From Carposina sasakii (taxonomy: Eukaryota > Arthropoda > Insecta > Lepidoptera > Carposinidae): a DNA stretch of 64,000 bases. Location of the stretch: assembly GCA_014607495.2 (NCBI GenBank), contig CP053175.1:620001-684000 (forward strand), written 5' to 3'. The position numbers were made by a program, and so were the translations under genes. Positions 35,114 through 45,944 of this stretch are shown here, piece after piece; the first letter of the stretch is position 1, and the number at the start of each line of letters is the position of its first letter. The notes beneath the pieces are model-generated. The model saw only the letters and a program-made list of their open reading frames with translations, ran no database searches and was not told the DNA's origin.

Positions 35114-35539
35114 GATCTTAATTTTGTCCAAAGAGATTTTCTTGAGTCTGATTTTTGAAGTCTCTAGACAAGTTCGTCAACTCCAAAACTTTCTACATTC
35201 TAGTAATCATACGATTTTTATCTATATGGGTTACAACTACCTGTTTTATTTACCAACTCACAAATACACTCTAATACGTAATACGTAGAGTCGATATTGT
35301 AACACTTGAGTTTATTATTTAATACCTTTTGAAATGGGTTCGTCCGTTATGGTGGTTGATTCCTATAAGTGTTATACGACCACTATATGACTTTCCATTA
35401 AAAGTGTATATAATTTTATTAAATGGAAGTACAGTTTACTCTTATAAGGCTTTTCCTATAGATTGATAATGTATTGATGGTTTAGAAAACAAGTAATTTT
35501 ATATGATTTTCTACCGTTAGGTATTTATTTCACCGACCC

Positions 35540-35652
35540 GCCTGCCCAGCGTGGTGACTATGGGCAAAACCCCCCTGTGGCACTAGCCTTATGGCGTGAC
35601 CTGGAGCAGGTCTACGTCCAGCAGTGGACTGCAATAGGCTGAAGAATAAGAA
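35540..35652 (+). mobile_element. LINE 3' end
   Basis: CCCGCCTGCCCAGCGTGGTG to CAGTGGACTGCAATAGGC. Confidence 0.7.
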
Positions 35653-35777
35653 GAAGGTATTTATTTATTTTATTTGAGACAGTTAATATGTATGTAAATA
35701 TTGTTCTTGAATAAAAAACTACAATATCTCAATGTTAATAGAACATAAAGCATATACCTACCTATATATGTTACAAA

Positions 35778-35942
35778 ATGGGGTAGCCAGCACTACAGAG
35801 ATCCAACAGCCACGATTAGGATTGCATCAGATGTCAAAACATCAGAGACAAGTTGCTTAACTCACAGCCTGAGGGAACGACTCTAGCGACAGGAATGAGA
35901 TGCAGCTGATGTATTCTAGTGAAGCCTCGCATCAGCACAGGA
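35778..35942 (-). repeat. DR-C copy
   Basis: ACAAAATGGGGTAGCCAGC to GAAGCCTCGCATCAGCACAG, middle shortened. Confidence 0.7.
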
Positions 35943-36049
35943 TTAATGCAATTTTAACTTGAATACATTTGGTGAAAAACATGTAGGTAAAGTATTTTAG
36001 GGCAGTATAAAATCTGGAAATTTTTATAATATTTTATCTGTATGCTATA

Positions 36050-36212
36050 GCAAGCGCAGCGTGGGAAGGCCACCCGCGAGGTGGACGGATGACCTGGCCA
36101 AGGTCGCGGGCGTCGGTTGGATGCAGGCTGCTTCCGACCGGTCGGAGTGGAGGTTGTCGGGGGAGGCCTATGTCCAACAGTGGACTTCTCAGGGCTGTAA
36201 ATGATGATGAAT
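36050..36212 (+). pseudogene. RTE-like LINE ORF C-terminus
   Basis: Same subfamily as the 59.7 kb copy (VGRPPARWTDDLAKVAG, GEAYVQQWTSQG, stop), in plus orientation and shorter. It lies just left of the 464-bp inverted duplication. Confidence 0.78.
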
Positions 36213-36317
36213 GACGATGCTATAGCCCCTAGCATAGGACTGATGTCAATATCAGTGACAAGTTGCTAGCTTATGGCGTGAGCGCATGTGACTGAAGGAT
36301 CTCCCTTAAAAATAAAA

Positions 36318-36781
36318 ACAAGACGGTAATTTTAATGAATTTAATATCTCTACTAAAATGTACCGTAGAAACTACTTAATAGGTACTAAATCTGGATTAA
36401 AGAATTAGAATTAGCATACATGCCGTCTCATCATCATCATCAGCCTATTGCAGTCCACTGCTGGACGTAGGCCTCCCCCAGGGCACGCCACAAGACTGCC
36501 ATGGGAGGTATTGCCTATAGTCACCACGCTGGGCAGGCGGGTTGGTGACTGCAGTTTGTATTTTGGACTATGTTGTCAACACGGGAGGCGCTGCTGCCCA
36601 CCTCCCGGAAACCCTTAATCGCCTCGTATGATACCCACGGGTAGACATGGGGTAGTACGAATTCTACTCTGCCGGCACCACGCGGCCAATGCCGTCTACC
36701 TTTTATCAATTTGATCAGAAAGAGCTTTCTGTCATCGTGCATCTTATATTTGCTTTATTTGAAACTAAATTTATAACAGTT
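36318..36781. repeat. Left arm of a 464-bp near-identical inverted duplication
   Basis: The arm is the reverse complement of 37582-38044 with only a few substitutions. It begins ACAAGACGGTAATTTTAATG and ends TTTATAACAGTT. It contains single-copy-looking flanks on both sides of a minus-strand LINE 3' end (36426-36700). The duplicated unit is therefore a genomic segment, not just the LINE. Confidence 0.9.
36426..36700 (-). mobile_element. LINE 3' end inside the left inverted arm
   Basis: Same unit as at 44308, with a CATCATCATCATCAG tail. Duplicated in mirror image at 37665-37937. Confidence 0.78.
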
Positions 36782-36805
36782 GCTGCAAGTGGGCCTAAGT
36801 CAATT

Positions 36806-36860
36806 AGATCCTAGATTCGTATTCCAGTGAGTGCAAACATACGATTAGTCTATATGCTAG
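36806..36860 (+). mobile_element. SINE-S head fragment
   Basis: Decayed B box (AGATTCGTATTCCAGTGAGT) followed by GCAAACATACGATTAG, as in the full copy. Confidence 0.5.
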
Positions 36861-36861
36861 A

Positions 36862-36992
36862 TGTAAATGATCAGTGAAGTTCCTAGCTCACCGCGCCTGA
36901 GAGAACACTCCCTGAGTTCTTTAGTCGACTCTTACGACATGCACGGAAGGAGATGCAGCTGATGTATTCTAGGGAAGCTCCGCATCAGTACA
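36862..36992 (-). repeat. DR-C half copy in the inverted-duplication spacer
   Basis: Only the GATCAGTGAAGTTCCTAGC to CTCCGCATCAGTACAGG half. Confidence 0.7.
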
Positions 36993-37306
36993 GGCTATAA
37001 ATAATATAGAGACAGACTCTATGTGTGCCATTCTTAACCATTCACCATAAAAAGGAGTGTACATTTAAATCTTGGGCAACCATTAAACATCTAACAATCG
37101 GACACAATTGCGTTAGTTCACACTTTAATTCGTAAAATGTTAACGTTTAAATGTTGCTTCATGCACCACACAAATGCGAAACCTTCTCAGATCTGATGGG
37201 AAACTAGATTTCAAAGTTTACTTAACTCTAGGAATACAGATTTATTTAGATTCACTTACATAACATACATTAAAAGGAACAATAATAGCACAATAAAAAA
37301 TCAGAT

Positions 37307-37432
37307 CAGAAGGGTAAGCACGAACTTCTCAATAGTCCGTAACGCTAGCTAGTCAAACTGTCAATTTCCATAGATTTTGCTAGCGAGTCGCTAGCGTTAT
37401 GCCGCGTAAAAAGGCTCGTGCTTACCCCACAG
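37307..37432. mobile_element. Hairpin-G MITE copy 1, inverted orientation
   Basis: This 126-bp copy runs from CAGAAGGGTAAGCACGAAC to CTCGTGCTTACCCCACAG. The internal order is reversed relative to copies 2 and 3. It lies in the spacer of the large inverted duplication. Confidence 0.75.
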
Positions 37433-37581
37433 AAGTAATGTGTCAAACAAGTGTGTTACATCGTTGACAGCATGTTGACAGTGAATTTAGTAGAGTGCGT
37501 TTCATCAAACCTGAGCATCAAACAGCTCCCATGGACTCGTGTATGAATGATCATATGACAGATAAAACATATATACATATA

Positions 37582-38044
37582 AACTGTTATAAATTTAGTT
37601 TCAAATAAAGCAAATATAAGATGCACGATGACAGAAAGCTCTTTCTGATCAAATTGATAAAAGGTAGACGGCATTGGCCGCGTGGTGCCGGCAGAGTAGA
37701 ATTCGTACCACCCCATGTCTGCCCGTGGGTATCATACGAGGCGATTAAGGGTTTCCGGGAGGTGGGCAGCAGCGCCTCCCGTGTTGACAACATAGTCCAA
37801 AATACAAACTGCAGTCACCAACCCGCCTGCCCAGCGTGGTGACTATAGGCAATACCTCCCATGGCAGTCTTGTGGCTGCCCTGGGGGAGGCCTACGTCCA
37901 GCAGTGAACTGCAATAGGCTGATGATGATGATGAGACGGCATGTATGCTAGTTCTAATTCTTTAATCTAGATTTAGTGCCTATTAAGTAGTTTCTACGGT
38001 ACATTTTAGTAGAGATGTTAAATTCATTAAAATTACCGTCTTGT
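37582..38044. repeat. Right arm of the inverted duplication
   Basis: Mirror copy of the left arm. The two are separated by an 800-bp spacer (36782-37581) holding a SINE-S fragment, a DR-C copy and hairpin-G copy 1. Transcription across the pair would give a long double-stranded hairpin RNA. Confidence 0.9.
37665..37937 (+). mobile_element. LINE 3' end inside the right inverted arm
   Basis: Mirror copy of 36426-36700; ends GCAATAGGCTGATGATGATG. Confidence 0.78.
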
Positions 38045-39157
38045 TATTTCTCATGGTTTGTCTGTAAAGCTGTCTTAGTATCTATTACAAATTGTCTTTA
38101 TACATATATATTCATATACACAGTTCACAAATATCGTCGGATATCCTGCAGCCACGTTTATCATTGTATACTTTATTCTAGTTTTCCATAAATTGTTTCC
38201 CTTCGTTCCGACTACGGTCAGTCCGCATGCATTATATTTTATATTATAACTACAGTAACCTGATTCTGAAGGAAATAACGTTATAGTAATATAAGCTAAA
38301 ACTGCGTGTGGACACATGGTTGGTCTTGTGTTCAAGCGTTTAAAAAGCTAAGTTAATTCTGAAGTTTAGAACTTAGATTTATTAATCTGTGTGTGTACTC
38401 GTATGTTTGATAATTAAATTAATAATTATATTATACGGTCATACAATTGTTTTTTATTTTTATAAAGTTCTCTGGTTATATTATAAAGTTCTTCCATAAC
38501 TTCGTCTGATATCTTCTAGTCATAATTCTTTTTAACAATAAAAAAAAATAAAAAGTATACCTATATATGTGTGCAGAATCCAAAGAGTAGGTATAAAATC
38601 GAAAGATTATTCTACCTTCCTAACCATCTTTATCAAGTCAAATATATAGTCTTCGAGAATTCATGATAAATGGGTGAGTGATTTTTTGTTTTTACATAAT
38701 AGGTTTTGCATCCTAAAACATTTGCTTCGTTACGAATTATAAAGAATTTAACTTGACATACTTAAGTTTGACTGCGACGCATTTTTCTAGCAAGTAAGAT
38801 GCATTATTACGTCTCTCTTCTCTAACTTTTATGACAATTTCAAGCAGTACTCTCTTAAAGTTCAAGAACTTCGTATCAATACTGAAGAAATAAGCAGCTT
38901 TACATTAATATACGAGTAAGTGTCGCTAATATTCGAACCCCACCTTTATGTAGAATAACATTAGAGGACTTTATTACCGTGCTGCTCGTAATTACTCGAA
39001 TATTTAGTAAATGCACAAAAATGCCGCTGGTTTTTACTAAAGAATTCTGTGATGCAGGCTAGTTTATAAGATACCTACTAATATTAACAAGTGGATGGCC
39101 GCGACTTTATCCGCATGAAGTTTATAGGTTCTTTTTTTACTTTTTTTTCACTTCACA
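38045..39157. other. Non-coding stretch right of the inverted duplication
   Basis: AT-rich; only a Helitron-like terminus remnant near 39090 (GTGGATGGCCGCGACTTTAT). Confidence 0.45.
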
Positions 39158-39302
39158 ATACATTGACCTAGTCCCACATTATGATCCCTAAGGTCTTGTG
39201 TCGTGGGTACTAAGCAACGGTATATAAATACATAGATACGTATAGAAACATCCATGACTCGGGAACAAACATCAATATTCACCATATCACCATATCAAGG
39301 TT
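39158..39302 (-). mobile_element. SINE-S copy, 5' truncated
   Basis: The 3' two thirds of SINE-S in reverse orientation; A and B boxes are missing. Confidence 0.8.
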
Positions 39303-39384
39303 TCATTTTGATACTCAAAATTAAGCGTGAAAGAGTAACATTCGAACATTCATTGTAAATCATACATAGTAACATATAAACGGT

Positions 39385-39760
39385 TATGTTCCCGAAATGG
39401 CGTAGCCAGATCTGCAGGACAATATAGTTTCATTTAGCCTGTCATCTAGCACATCAGGGACAGTGTAAATCAGTGGTTCCCAAAGTGGTCTATGTGGACC
39501 CCCAGGGGATCCACAAGGGACTCGATGGGGGTCTACGTTGTCGCATGAAAAAATGGGATTTCACAATTAATTTGTATGTATTGTAAGTATGTAGGGGGTC
39601 CACCAGAACCAGTTAACTTTTGGAAGGGGTCTATGAAAAATGAAAGTTTGGGAACCCCTGGTGTAAATGATCAGTGACTGACAGAATGCCCTAGATCCTT
39701 AGTCGACTCTTACGACATAGACGAAAGGAGATGCAGCTGATGTATCCCCGCGTGAGCACA
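39385..39760 (-). repeat. DR-C copy split by the 190-bp hAT MITE
   Basis: 39385-39470 and 39661-39760 join into one minus-strand DR-C copy. Confidence 0.8.
39471..39660. mobile_element. hAT-type MITE with perfect 8-bp target duplication
   Basis: This 190-bp element starts CAGTGGTTCCCAAAGT and ends TTTGGGAACCCCTG. It is flanked by the same 8 bases, GTGTAAAT, on both sides (39463-39470 and 39661-39668). The TIR and 8-bp duplication are typical of non-autonomous hAT elements. It is inserted into a DR-C copy. Confidence 0.93.
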
Positions 39761-39809
39761 TTAATAATAAACTCACATATTAGTATGTCGTCTTACTCAA
39801 GCCTATGCT

Positions 39810-40001
39810 ATGCCTTGGAAACATTTACCTCATTTTTTTGGATTCGTTACAGATTGGTTAAGACCCAAAAAAGGGGAGTACCTAACTACGTCCGAGAAAA
39901 GTATAGAATTCCTGTTATTTCCAGTGAACTGTGGAATTTCGGGAAATCATTTCTTAACGGATGCCCAAGTCATATACAAAGAACACACCCTCCTTCAGTA
40001 G
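39810..40001 (+). CDS. Unidentified short ORF with coding-like look
   Basis: The 63 codons begin MPWKHLPHFFGFVTDWL; PKKGEYLTTSEKSIEFLLF and ISGNHFLTDAQ follow. The residue pattern (aromatic/basic, then a helix, then a short Gly-containing end) looks more protein-like than other small frames here and lies outside recognised repeats. A CGTTACAG acceptor-like site falls inside at 39850. It could be a terminal exon or decayed gene fragment; the SGxxF-D end distantly recalls short-chain dehydrogenase C-termini, but this is weak. No partner exon or promoter was found. Confidence 0.22.
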   Translation: MPWKHLPHFFGFVTDWLRPKKGEYLTTSEKSIEFLLFPVNCGISGNHFLTDAQVIYKEHTLLQ

Positions 40002-40479
40002 GTTTTTAAGGACGAATCATTTTGTATGTATAAATATTACACATTACCAAAAGACGTAAAATTTAATTTAATTTTATATAGATGTGGTAAATTGACGTTG
40101 CTAGAAATAGCAACGATGTTTTCGAGAATTATATTTCTAGTTTACTTGTACTTGGTAGGCATTTAAACAATGATTAAAAATGTAATTAAAATCCTTACTT
40201 GGCTAAATTATTTTAAGTAGACCAATATTAAAACATTCCACGTATAGTATTGTGATAACGAACGTCGATATGAGTCTGATGAAAGACGAACGACGATAGA
40301 CGTACCTATTTATTTTAAGTTTAAATAAATAAATAAATTGTCAAAAATTAATCAATTTCCTGTCATTTATACATTTAGGGGCGGGCTCTAGGAGCAAAAT
40401 AAAACCAACACTTAGAGACAATTAACGAAGAAAGAAAAGGAGACAGCCGCCATTGTTTCATTGTGGGATAAGTAAGACA

Positions 40480-40734
40480 TTATCGACGTGCTAGCCGCAA
40501 AGTCGTCTCCGAAGATGCTGAAAACGCACTGACGTAATAGGACCCGACGGCCGTAAAGCAACTTGCGGCAAATAGACAAGTTACGAGTATGTTATTCACC
40601 AAGGGCGCCAGCAGAATCGAGAAATCCAAAACCCAAAACCATTGAAGCAGGTCCCTTACAAGGGCACCGCTCACCCTTGGCATAGACTGGTGTCCTTGAT
40701 AGATGCCCTTACTCCTCGACTGCGTATCGGCCAC
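40480..40734 (-). other. GC-richer open block, unidentified
   Basis: An 84-codon minus-strand frame (RDLLQWFWVLDFSILLAP, FAASCFTAVGSYYVSAF) lies in a block with higher GC than its flanks (40480-40770). It may be a retroelement or host-gene remnant. The translated stretch is hydrophobic, but no family is recognised. Confidence 0.2.
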
Positions 40735-40959
40735 ATCGGGGCCAAGGTGTGCGTCATAACCTATTTGATTTTAGATATTACGTACGTTATTTTGTGACCT
40801 TTTTTTTGTTTCATCTATTGAGGATTGGGTAGTCGGCCGTAAAACAAATGCCAAAACTTTGGCAATATGAGTTTTGAAAGAAACCATATTGCGCAGACCC
40901 CATAAATAATGGGACAAGGGCAGGAAGATGATGATGATGTAAAATATATCTTCTTCTTC

Positions 40960-41281
40960 TTCTATCTATCTATCTATACATTAATAAAAATGTAACGGAT
41001 CGCTGTCTGTATATGAAAGATATATAAGAAAAAATATTATAGGAGACCTTCATCAACGCAATAGTACCCAAAAGAATGATTTTTGAAATTTTTGTCGGTT
41101 TGTCTGTTTGTCTGTGCGTTTGTGCACACTAATCTCAGAAACGGCTGATCCGATTTCGATACAGTAATATATTGTGACAGGTCCCACTTAACATATAGGT
41201 TGTTTTTATCGCGGATATATTCGACATTTTGTTTTTTCTGTAGGCCACATGGACGGAGTCGCGGACGAAGGCGTCCACTAG
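40960..41281 (+). mobile_element. Helitron-like copy starting in a CTAT microsatellite
   Basis: The start merges with (CTAT)n at 40959-40977. The terminus carries an extra GACGAAGGC duplication before GTCCACTAG. Confidence 0.72.
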
Positions 41282-41806
41282 TACTATAAATATAGCCCAT
41301 AATAAAGGGTATAACAAAGGGATAGATAGAAATAAATACGGCGAAAATAGCCCACTATAAAGTGTGTCTATATTCAGCGAAAACATTCTCTTGAAGAGAC
41401 AAGCACGCCATTGTACATTTCTCCTGTGTATTTAAGTCTACTTGTAATATATATTTGTTTATTTATTTTAGTTATTTGTGTACAATAAAGAATAAGAACA
41501 AGCAGATAATTTTAAGTCCACTTTGCGGACAGATTCTCAAGTATCTCTAACTTTTTTGAATATATTTTATAGCCTATGTTAATCAGGGATAATGCAGAAT
41601 TCTAACAATGAAAGAATTTTTCAAATCGATTTATAACTTTCGGAGTTTATTCAGTTCAAACAAAACGTTGTAATATCAGTCTATAGTTTTATCCATGGGA
41701 ACAGATACTCGTATTAGTACAAGATTGTCAGATAAAATGAGACAAATTGACAATATTAGTTTTAGTAAAAGACATCAACGTGAGTTAGTTTCCGTTTAAA
41801 AAAATA

Positions 41807-41950
41807 ATATTATTATAAAATTATTAATAAAGAAATGGAAAAAATTCCTCACCCGGGTGGGAATCGAACCCACGACCTCTGCATTCCGTGCCAGCGCTCT
41901 TACGACTGAGCCACCTGGTCAATTACTCGGATGACGAATTTTATTATCTC
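41807..41950 (-). mobile_element. SINE-T copy
   Basis: tRNA-like part 41850-41920, with the standard tail (complement of ATTAATAAAGAAATGG) on the left and short linker sequence on the right. The B box GGTTCGATTCCCAC is intact. The anticodon arm does not fold properly, so it is not called as a tRNA gene. Confidence 0.8.
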
Positions 41951-42327
41951 TTTTTCAAATTACGTTATTGGAAACGTTATTTAATAATTTAATATTATAT
42001 TAAATATGCAGTGGATCAACATCTTGTATTTTGTTTAATCCTTTGGCATGGCAAGGATGTAAGCGTGCTTATAAATTAGGAAAGATACTTAATATTCCTT
42101 TTAATAACAAGACTTAAAAAATAAAGTTCGCTGTACATACTCCTCAGAATATTTTTGTTTTCAAAGTTATCGGAAAAAGAAATAGATCTATAAAATATAC
42201 CTATAGACTCCTTCGTAACGTATTTATCTTGTCTCGTGTTAAAACGAATTTATATGTATTTAAAAAACTGTATACATGGCTATTTGAATGAAGATTAGAC
42301 GCTGTGAAAATAAAGGCATTTATGTAT

Positions 42328-42378
42328 GTAGAGGAGGCTTATGTCCAACAGTGGACTTCCTAGGGCTGTAAATAATGA
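42328..42378 (+). mobile_element. LINE 3' tail fragment
   Basis: GGAGGCTTATGTCCAACAGT and TAGGGCTGTAAATAATGA match the 36 kb subfamily. Confidence 0.6.
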
Positions 42379-42600
42379 TTTTTTTTATTTATTTATTTTA
42401 TTTACCAAAGTCCACAGCACTTAGAACAGAGTTTAGCATTCTATCATCATAACATACTGCCATTTATGGATTTTTATTTTATATTTTATTTATATAATAA
42501 TAATAAATAGAGAGCAAAAATGTTATTAGATTACTTAAATAATGATACATATTAGGTACTTAAAGTTGTTAGTGTGTTAGTAAAATTACAGTCGTGTAAG

Positions 42601-42625
42601 GGTGTATGTGTGTGTGTGTGTGATT
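42601..42625 (+). repeat. (TG)n microsatellite
   Basis: GTGTATGTGTGTGTGTGTGT followed by TGATTGATTGATT. Confidence 0.9.
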
Positions 42626-43075
42626 GATTGATTATTATTAATAATTTTAATCAAGTCTGACCTGATGATAATGATGATGTATGTAGAGAGATCCTAGTGA
42701 AATTAATTAACAGACAAATAATTTTAAGTTCACATACGTAGGCGAACTCGTTATAACAACCCTTTAAGGGCAAATGTGTAAATTGCTACTCTTGGCTTCG
42801 AGCCAGGGTTGACTGCACGTGATGCACCCTTCTTGCATACATACATATTTTATACAGGTAGCTTAGACACGTGTAGAGGTAGAAATGATATAGAAAGAGA
42901 TAATTGCGCTTGTGTTTTTGGTAGGTCATCATTGCTGTAAGGCTTCTATTTATATTTCCAATGTGGCCAGAACTGCAGGATCACGTAGGAGATCATATAG
43001 CCTTATTTAGTATAGAGAGGGAAAGATGTAAAAGGTCAGTGATATAGTGGTAGGAAATAGGTTTTATGAATAAAT

Positions 43076-43262
43076 AGTCACAACCTTTACAACCTTGTAT
43101 CGTAGGTACTTAGTAACGGTATATATAAATACATTATTATTATATCTATTATAGAAACACCCATTGCTGGGAAACAACCACCGATATACATCATTACCTT
43201 TTTACCAGGATTCGAACCCAGGACCTTTGGCGTCATAGACCTACCCATAATCTAAGCTATGT
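43076..43262 (-). mobile_element. SINE-S copy, diverged
   Basis: B-box complement GGATTCGAACCCAGG and most of the body are present in reverse orientation, with several small indels. Confidence 0.75.
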
Positions 43263-43400
43263 ACTCGTACCTACCTATTCATTGTTCGTAGTAGTAGATA
43301 TCGATTCAATGCTACGGGGTAAATGTAAGGCGAACGAATGGGTAAGTACAGACAGCAAAAACAGGACCCAAAATGTTAAAGGTGTAACGAAACGTATTGG

Positions 43401-43546
43401 AGGAGGCCTATGTACTGTGGGGGAGGCCTTTGTATTGTGGGGGAGGCCTTTGTATTGTGAGGGAGGCCTTTGTATTGTGGGGGAGGCCTTTGTATTGTGA
43501 GGGAGGCCTTTGTATTGTGGGGGAGGCCTATGCCCAGCAGTAGAGG
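43401..43546 (+). repeat. 20-bp minisatellite derived from a LINE tail
   Basis: Six head-to-tail units of GGGAGGCCTTTGTATTGTGG or its variant ending GTGA (43401-43520), followed by GGGAGGCCTATGCCCAGCAG, the normal LINE end. Units 2-6 alternate G/A at the last base, implying a 40-bp doubling step. A 72-codon open frame across it is an artefact. Confidence 0.9.
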
Positions 43547-44073
43547 ATAATAAAGTAATTCAACAGATAAGTGGCTTTATCCCAGCAGTGAAAAAGAAAT
43601 CCTATGAGTGAAATGATAAACTGAACAATGATACCTATATATTGTCAATTTTGAATTCCCTAGGATTTCCTGACCTACATTTGACTAATTGAACCAGGAT
43701 AAACATACTTCAAGTAAAAGTTTAAGTATTTTATAAAACTGCATGCAAATCGGTCAAGCCGTTTCTGAGATTAATGTTCACAAATAGGTATGCCGAAAAT
43801 GAAAAAAAAAATGTCTCGGGTTCTGTGTCGTACGAGTATATAAAGGCTCTCATAATGAATTTTTAAACATATATGCCATGCATAGATAGGAAAAAAGTTC
43901 CAGGCAGTTTTTTTGCTGTCCCTACCGACTTTAGTTCAACGCTCTTCGCCGATTGTTGTGCAGTCTATACAATGACGTTGAGGCTGTGTCAAAGTTGCTT
44001 TAGTCACCGTAATCAAATTAGGGGTAGTAATAATATAAGGGTAGCTTTTTTGATATATATAATATAGAAGAAT
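43547..44073. other. Non-coding stretch with Helitron remnant
   Basis: AATCGGTCAAGCCGTTTCTG near 43749 is Helitron interior. The small ORF at 43873-44067 has no recognisable content. Confidence 0.4.
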
Positions 44074-44307
44074 GTGCTGATGCGAGGTTTTACTAGAATA
44101 CATCAGCTGCATCTTCTTTCATGCATGTCGTGGGTATGGGGCGTTTCGGTCCGCTCGTGTTTCGGTCCGCGGACTGAAACGCCTAACAATTCCTTTTTAA
44201 ATGGGTCTATTCGTCCCGTGGGACGAATCACCCCATATTTTTATTATTATTGGGCGATTTTTCATGTACATTATCACGTTTTTGTTTTTTTTAAAATAAA
44301 AGTCCAT

Positions 44308-44573
44308 CATCATCATCATCAGCCTATTGCAGTCCACTGCTGGACGTAGGCCTCCTCCAGGGCACGCCACAAGGCTACTGCCATGGGGGGTTTTTGTCCA
44401 TAGTCACCACGCTGGGCAGGCGGGTTGGTGACCGCAGTCTGATTTTTGGACTATATTGTCATCACGGGAGGCGCTGCTGCCCACCTCCCGGAAACCCTTA
44501 ATCGCCTCATACGATACCCACGGGCAGACATGGGGTGGTACGAATTTTACTCTGCCGGCACCACGCGGCCAAA
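44308..44573 (-). mobile_element. LINE 3' end, third subfamily, longest type
   Basis: Reverse strand reads ...VVTMGK, then ALGEAYVQQWTAIG and stop, then a (GAT)n tail. The upstream 140 bp (GCCGGCACCACGCGGCC, ATACCCACGGGCAGACATGG) recurs at 16988, 36560, 37690 and 55857, so the amplified unit is about 265 bp. Confidence 0.78.
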
Positions 44574-44896
44574 TCTATACATATAATAAAAATGTAACGG
44601 ATCGCTGTCTGTACATGGAAGATATATGAGAAAAAATATTATAGGAGACCTTGATCAACGCAATAGAACCTAAACGATGATTTTTTTGAATTTTCGTCTG
44701 TTTGTCTGTGCGTTTGTGCGTGCTAATCTCAGAAACGGCTGAACCGATTTCGATGCAGTTTTCAGGAATATATTGTAACAGGTCCCACTTAACATATAGG
44801 CTACTTTTTATCCCGGGAAAATGTTTTTATCCCTGATAATTTCGACATTTTGTTTTTTCTGTAGTCCACGCGGACGGAGTCGCGGGCGTCCACTAG
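44574..44896 (+). mobile_element. Helitron-like element, best full-length copy (323 bp)
   Basis: It begins TCTATACATATAATAAAAAT and ends GGGCGTCCACTAG followed by T, with the palindromic CGCGGACGGAGTCGCGGG just before the end. TC...CTAG ends without a target duplication are Helitron hallmarks, and this terminus is common in Lepidoptera. It is non-coding. It inserted exactly at the boundary of a LINE 3' fragment (ending 44573). Confidence 0.8.
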
Positions 44897-44919
44897 TAAA
44901 TAAATAAATTTAGAAACTC

Positions 44920-45085
44920 AGGGGCATTTTCTCAGGCGATAAGCTCGCTAGCTTAGCAAGTAGCTACTTGTCATTGATCAATTATGCTAAACGCGTTGCT
45001 TGCTAAGTTCACCGACATACGTGTCTGTGGGATTCTTTATGATCTTGCAGTTCTCGCTACAGCATTTCGAAGACACAGTCGCATG
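44920..45085 (+). repeat. DR-C copy following a Helitron
   Basis: The 3' two thirds; contains a short extra segment with GCTAAGTTCACCGACATACG. Confidence 0.65.
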
Positions 45086-45505
45086 TAGGTATACTCATTT
45101 CATGCTACGCGTGAATTCAACCACAAAGTGACTATGCAAATCGTGCAAGTCTATCATCTGCCATAGCTAAGTGTAATTAAAAAGCATTATTGTACGTAGT
45201 GCAAGGTCGACTCTGTCGGAGACACGTTCAATTATGGAGGGAATGAGTCTGAATGAACGCACTGCGGTTCTGCTGAAAATTTAATATAACTATAGGTACC
45301 TTTTACCCTACTGCGCCTACTTATGTTTTTTGAGTATATGTAGGTATGTATGTTACTTTGGCACGCTATAGAGCCAGCTGCATCTCCTTATCTCAGGCGA
45401 TAATCTAGCCACTTATTAGGTACCCGCTACGATAATCGTGGCTCTGGATGTCCTTTGTGATTCTGCAGCTCTGGCTACCCCATTTCGGAACAAAACCGTG
45501 GAAGT

Positions 45506-45944
45506 ATATGTATGTATGCTTCTTTTGTTCTGAGGGTGCATATTATGTGAAGGTTCCTTGGATTATAAGCTTAAAATGTATTATTACATAGGTTTTTTAA
45601 TATTCTAGGTTAATATACTAGCGTCAAAGAAACCTTAGGCAAGGTTGAACAGTTCATATTAACATAATAGGTAAACGCTACAAGGAGAAATTAAGAGTAT
45701 TAAACCATGGTTTTATAAAACGTTTTTTACTCTATTGAGGAATTTCTGATAGCTAAAATGACCTGAAAATAGACTCTTAATGGTATATCTTAAGGTATAT
45801 CTACAACTTTTATATACTAACCTAATGTTATTTGTTATTATTCATTTATATAGGTTTGAACATTTGCATGCCAAAAATTTGGCAAAATATGTCGGAAATT
45901 TTTTTACATGTTTATCTTCAATAACACCCATATTTAGGTAAATA
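45506..45944. other. Non-coding stretch, nothing recognised
   Basis: AT-rich, no frames of interest. Confidence 0.5.

Larger units (their letters stand above)
41951..42960. other. Non-coding stretch
   Basis: AT-rich with the LINE tail at 42328 and simple repeats; nothing else recognised. Confidence 0.45.

Noticed and set aside
36521..37842. 73-codon frames with FVPPHVCPWVSYEAIKGFREVGSSASR
   Set aside because: They fall inside the LINE 3' unit, in a frame different from its true EAYVQQWTAIG ending.
40959..40977. Short regular repeats as a CRISPR-like array (CTAT, also CATCAT tracts)
   Set aside because: Simple microsatellites with no spacers in a eukaryotic genome.
43282..43500. 72-codon frame ending in repeated GEAFVLWGR-like units
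   Set aside because: Translation of the 20-bp minisatellite plus random upstream sequence.
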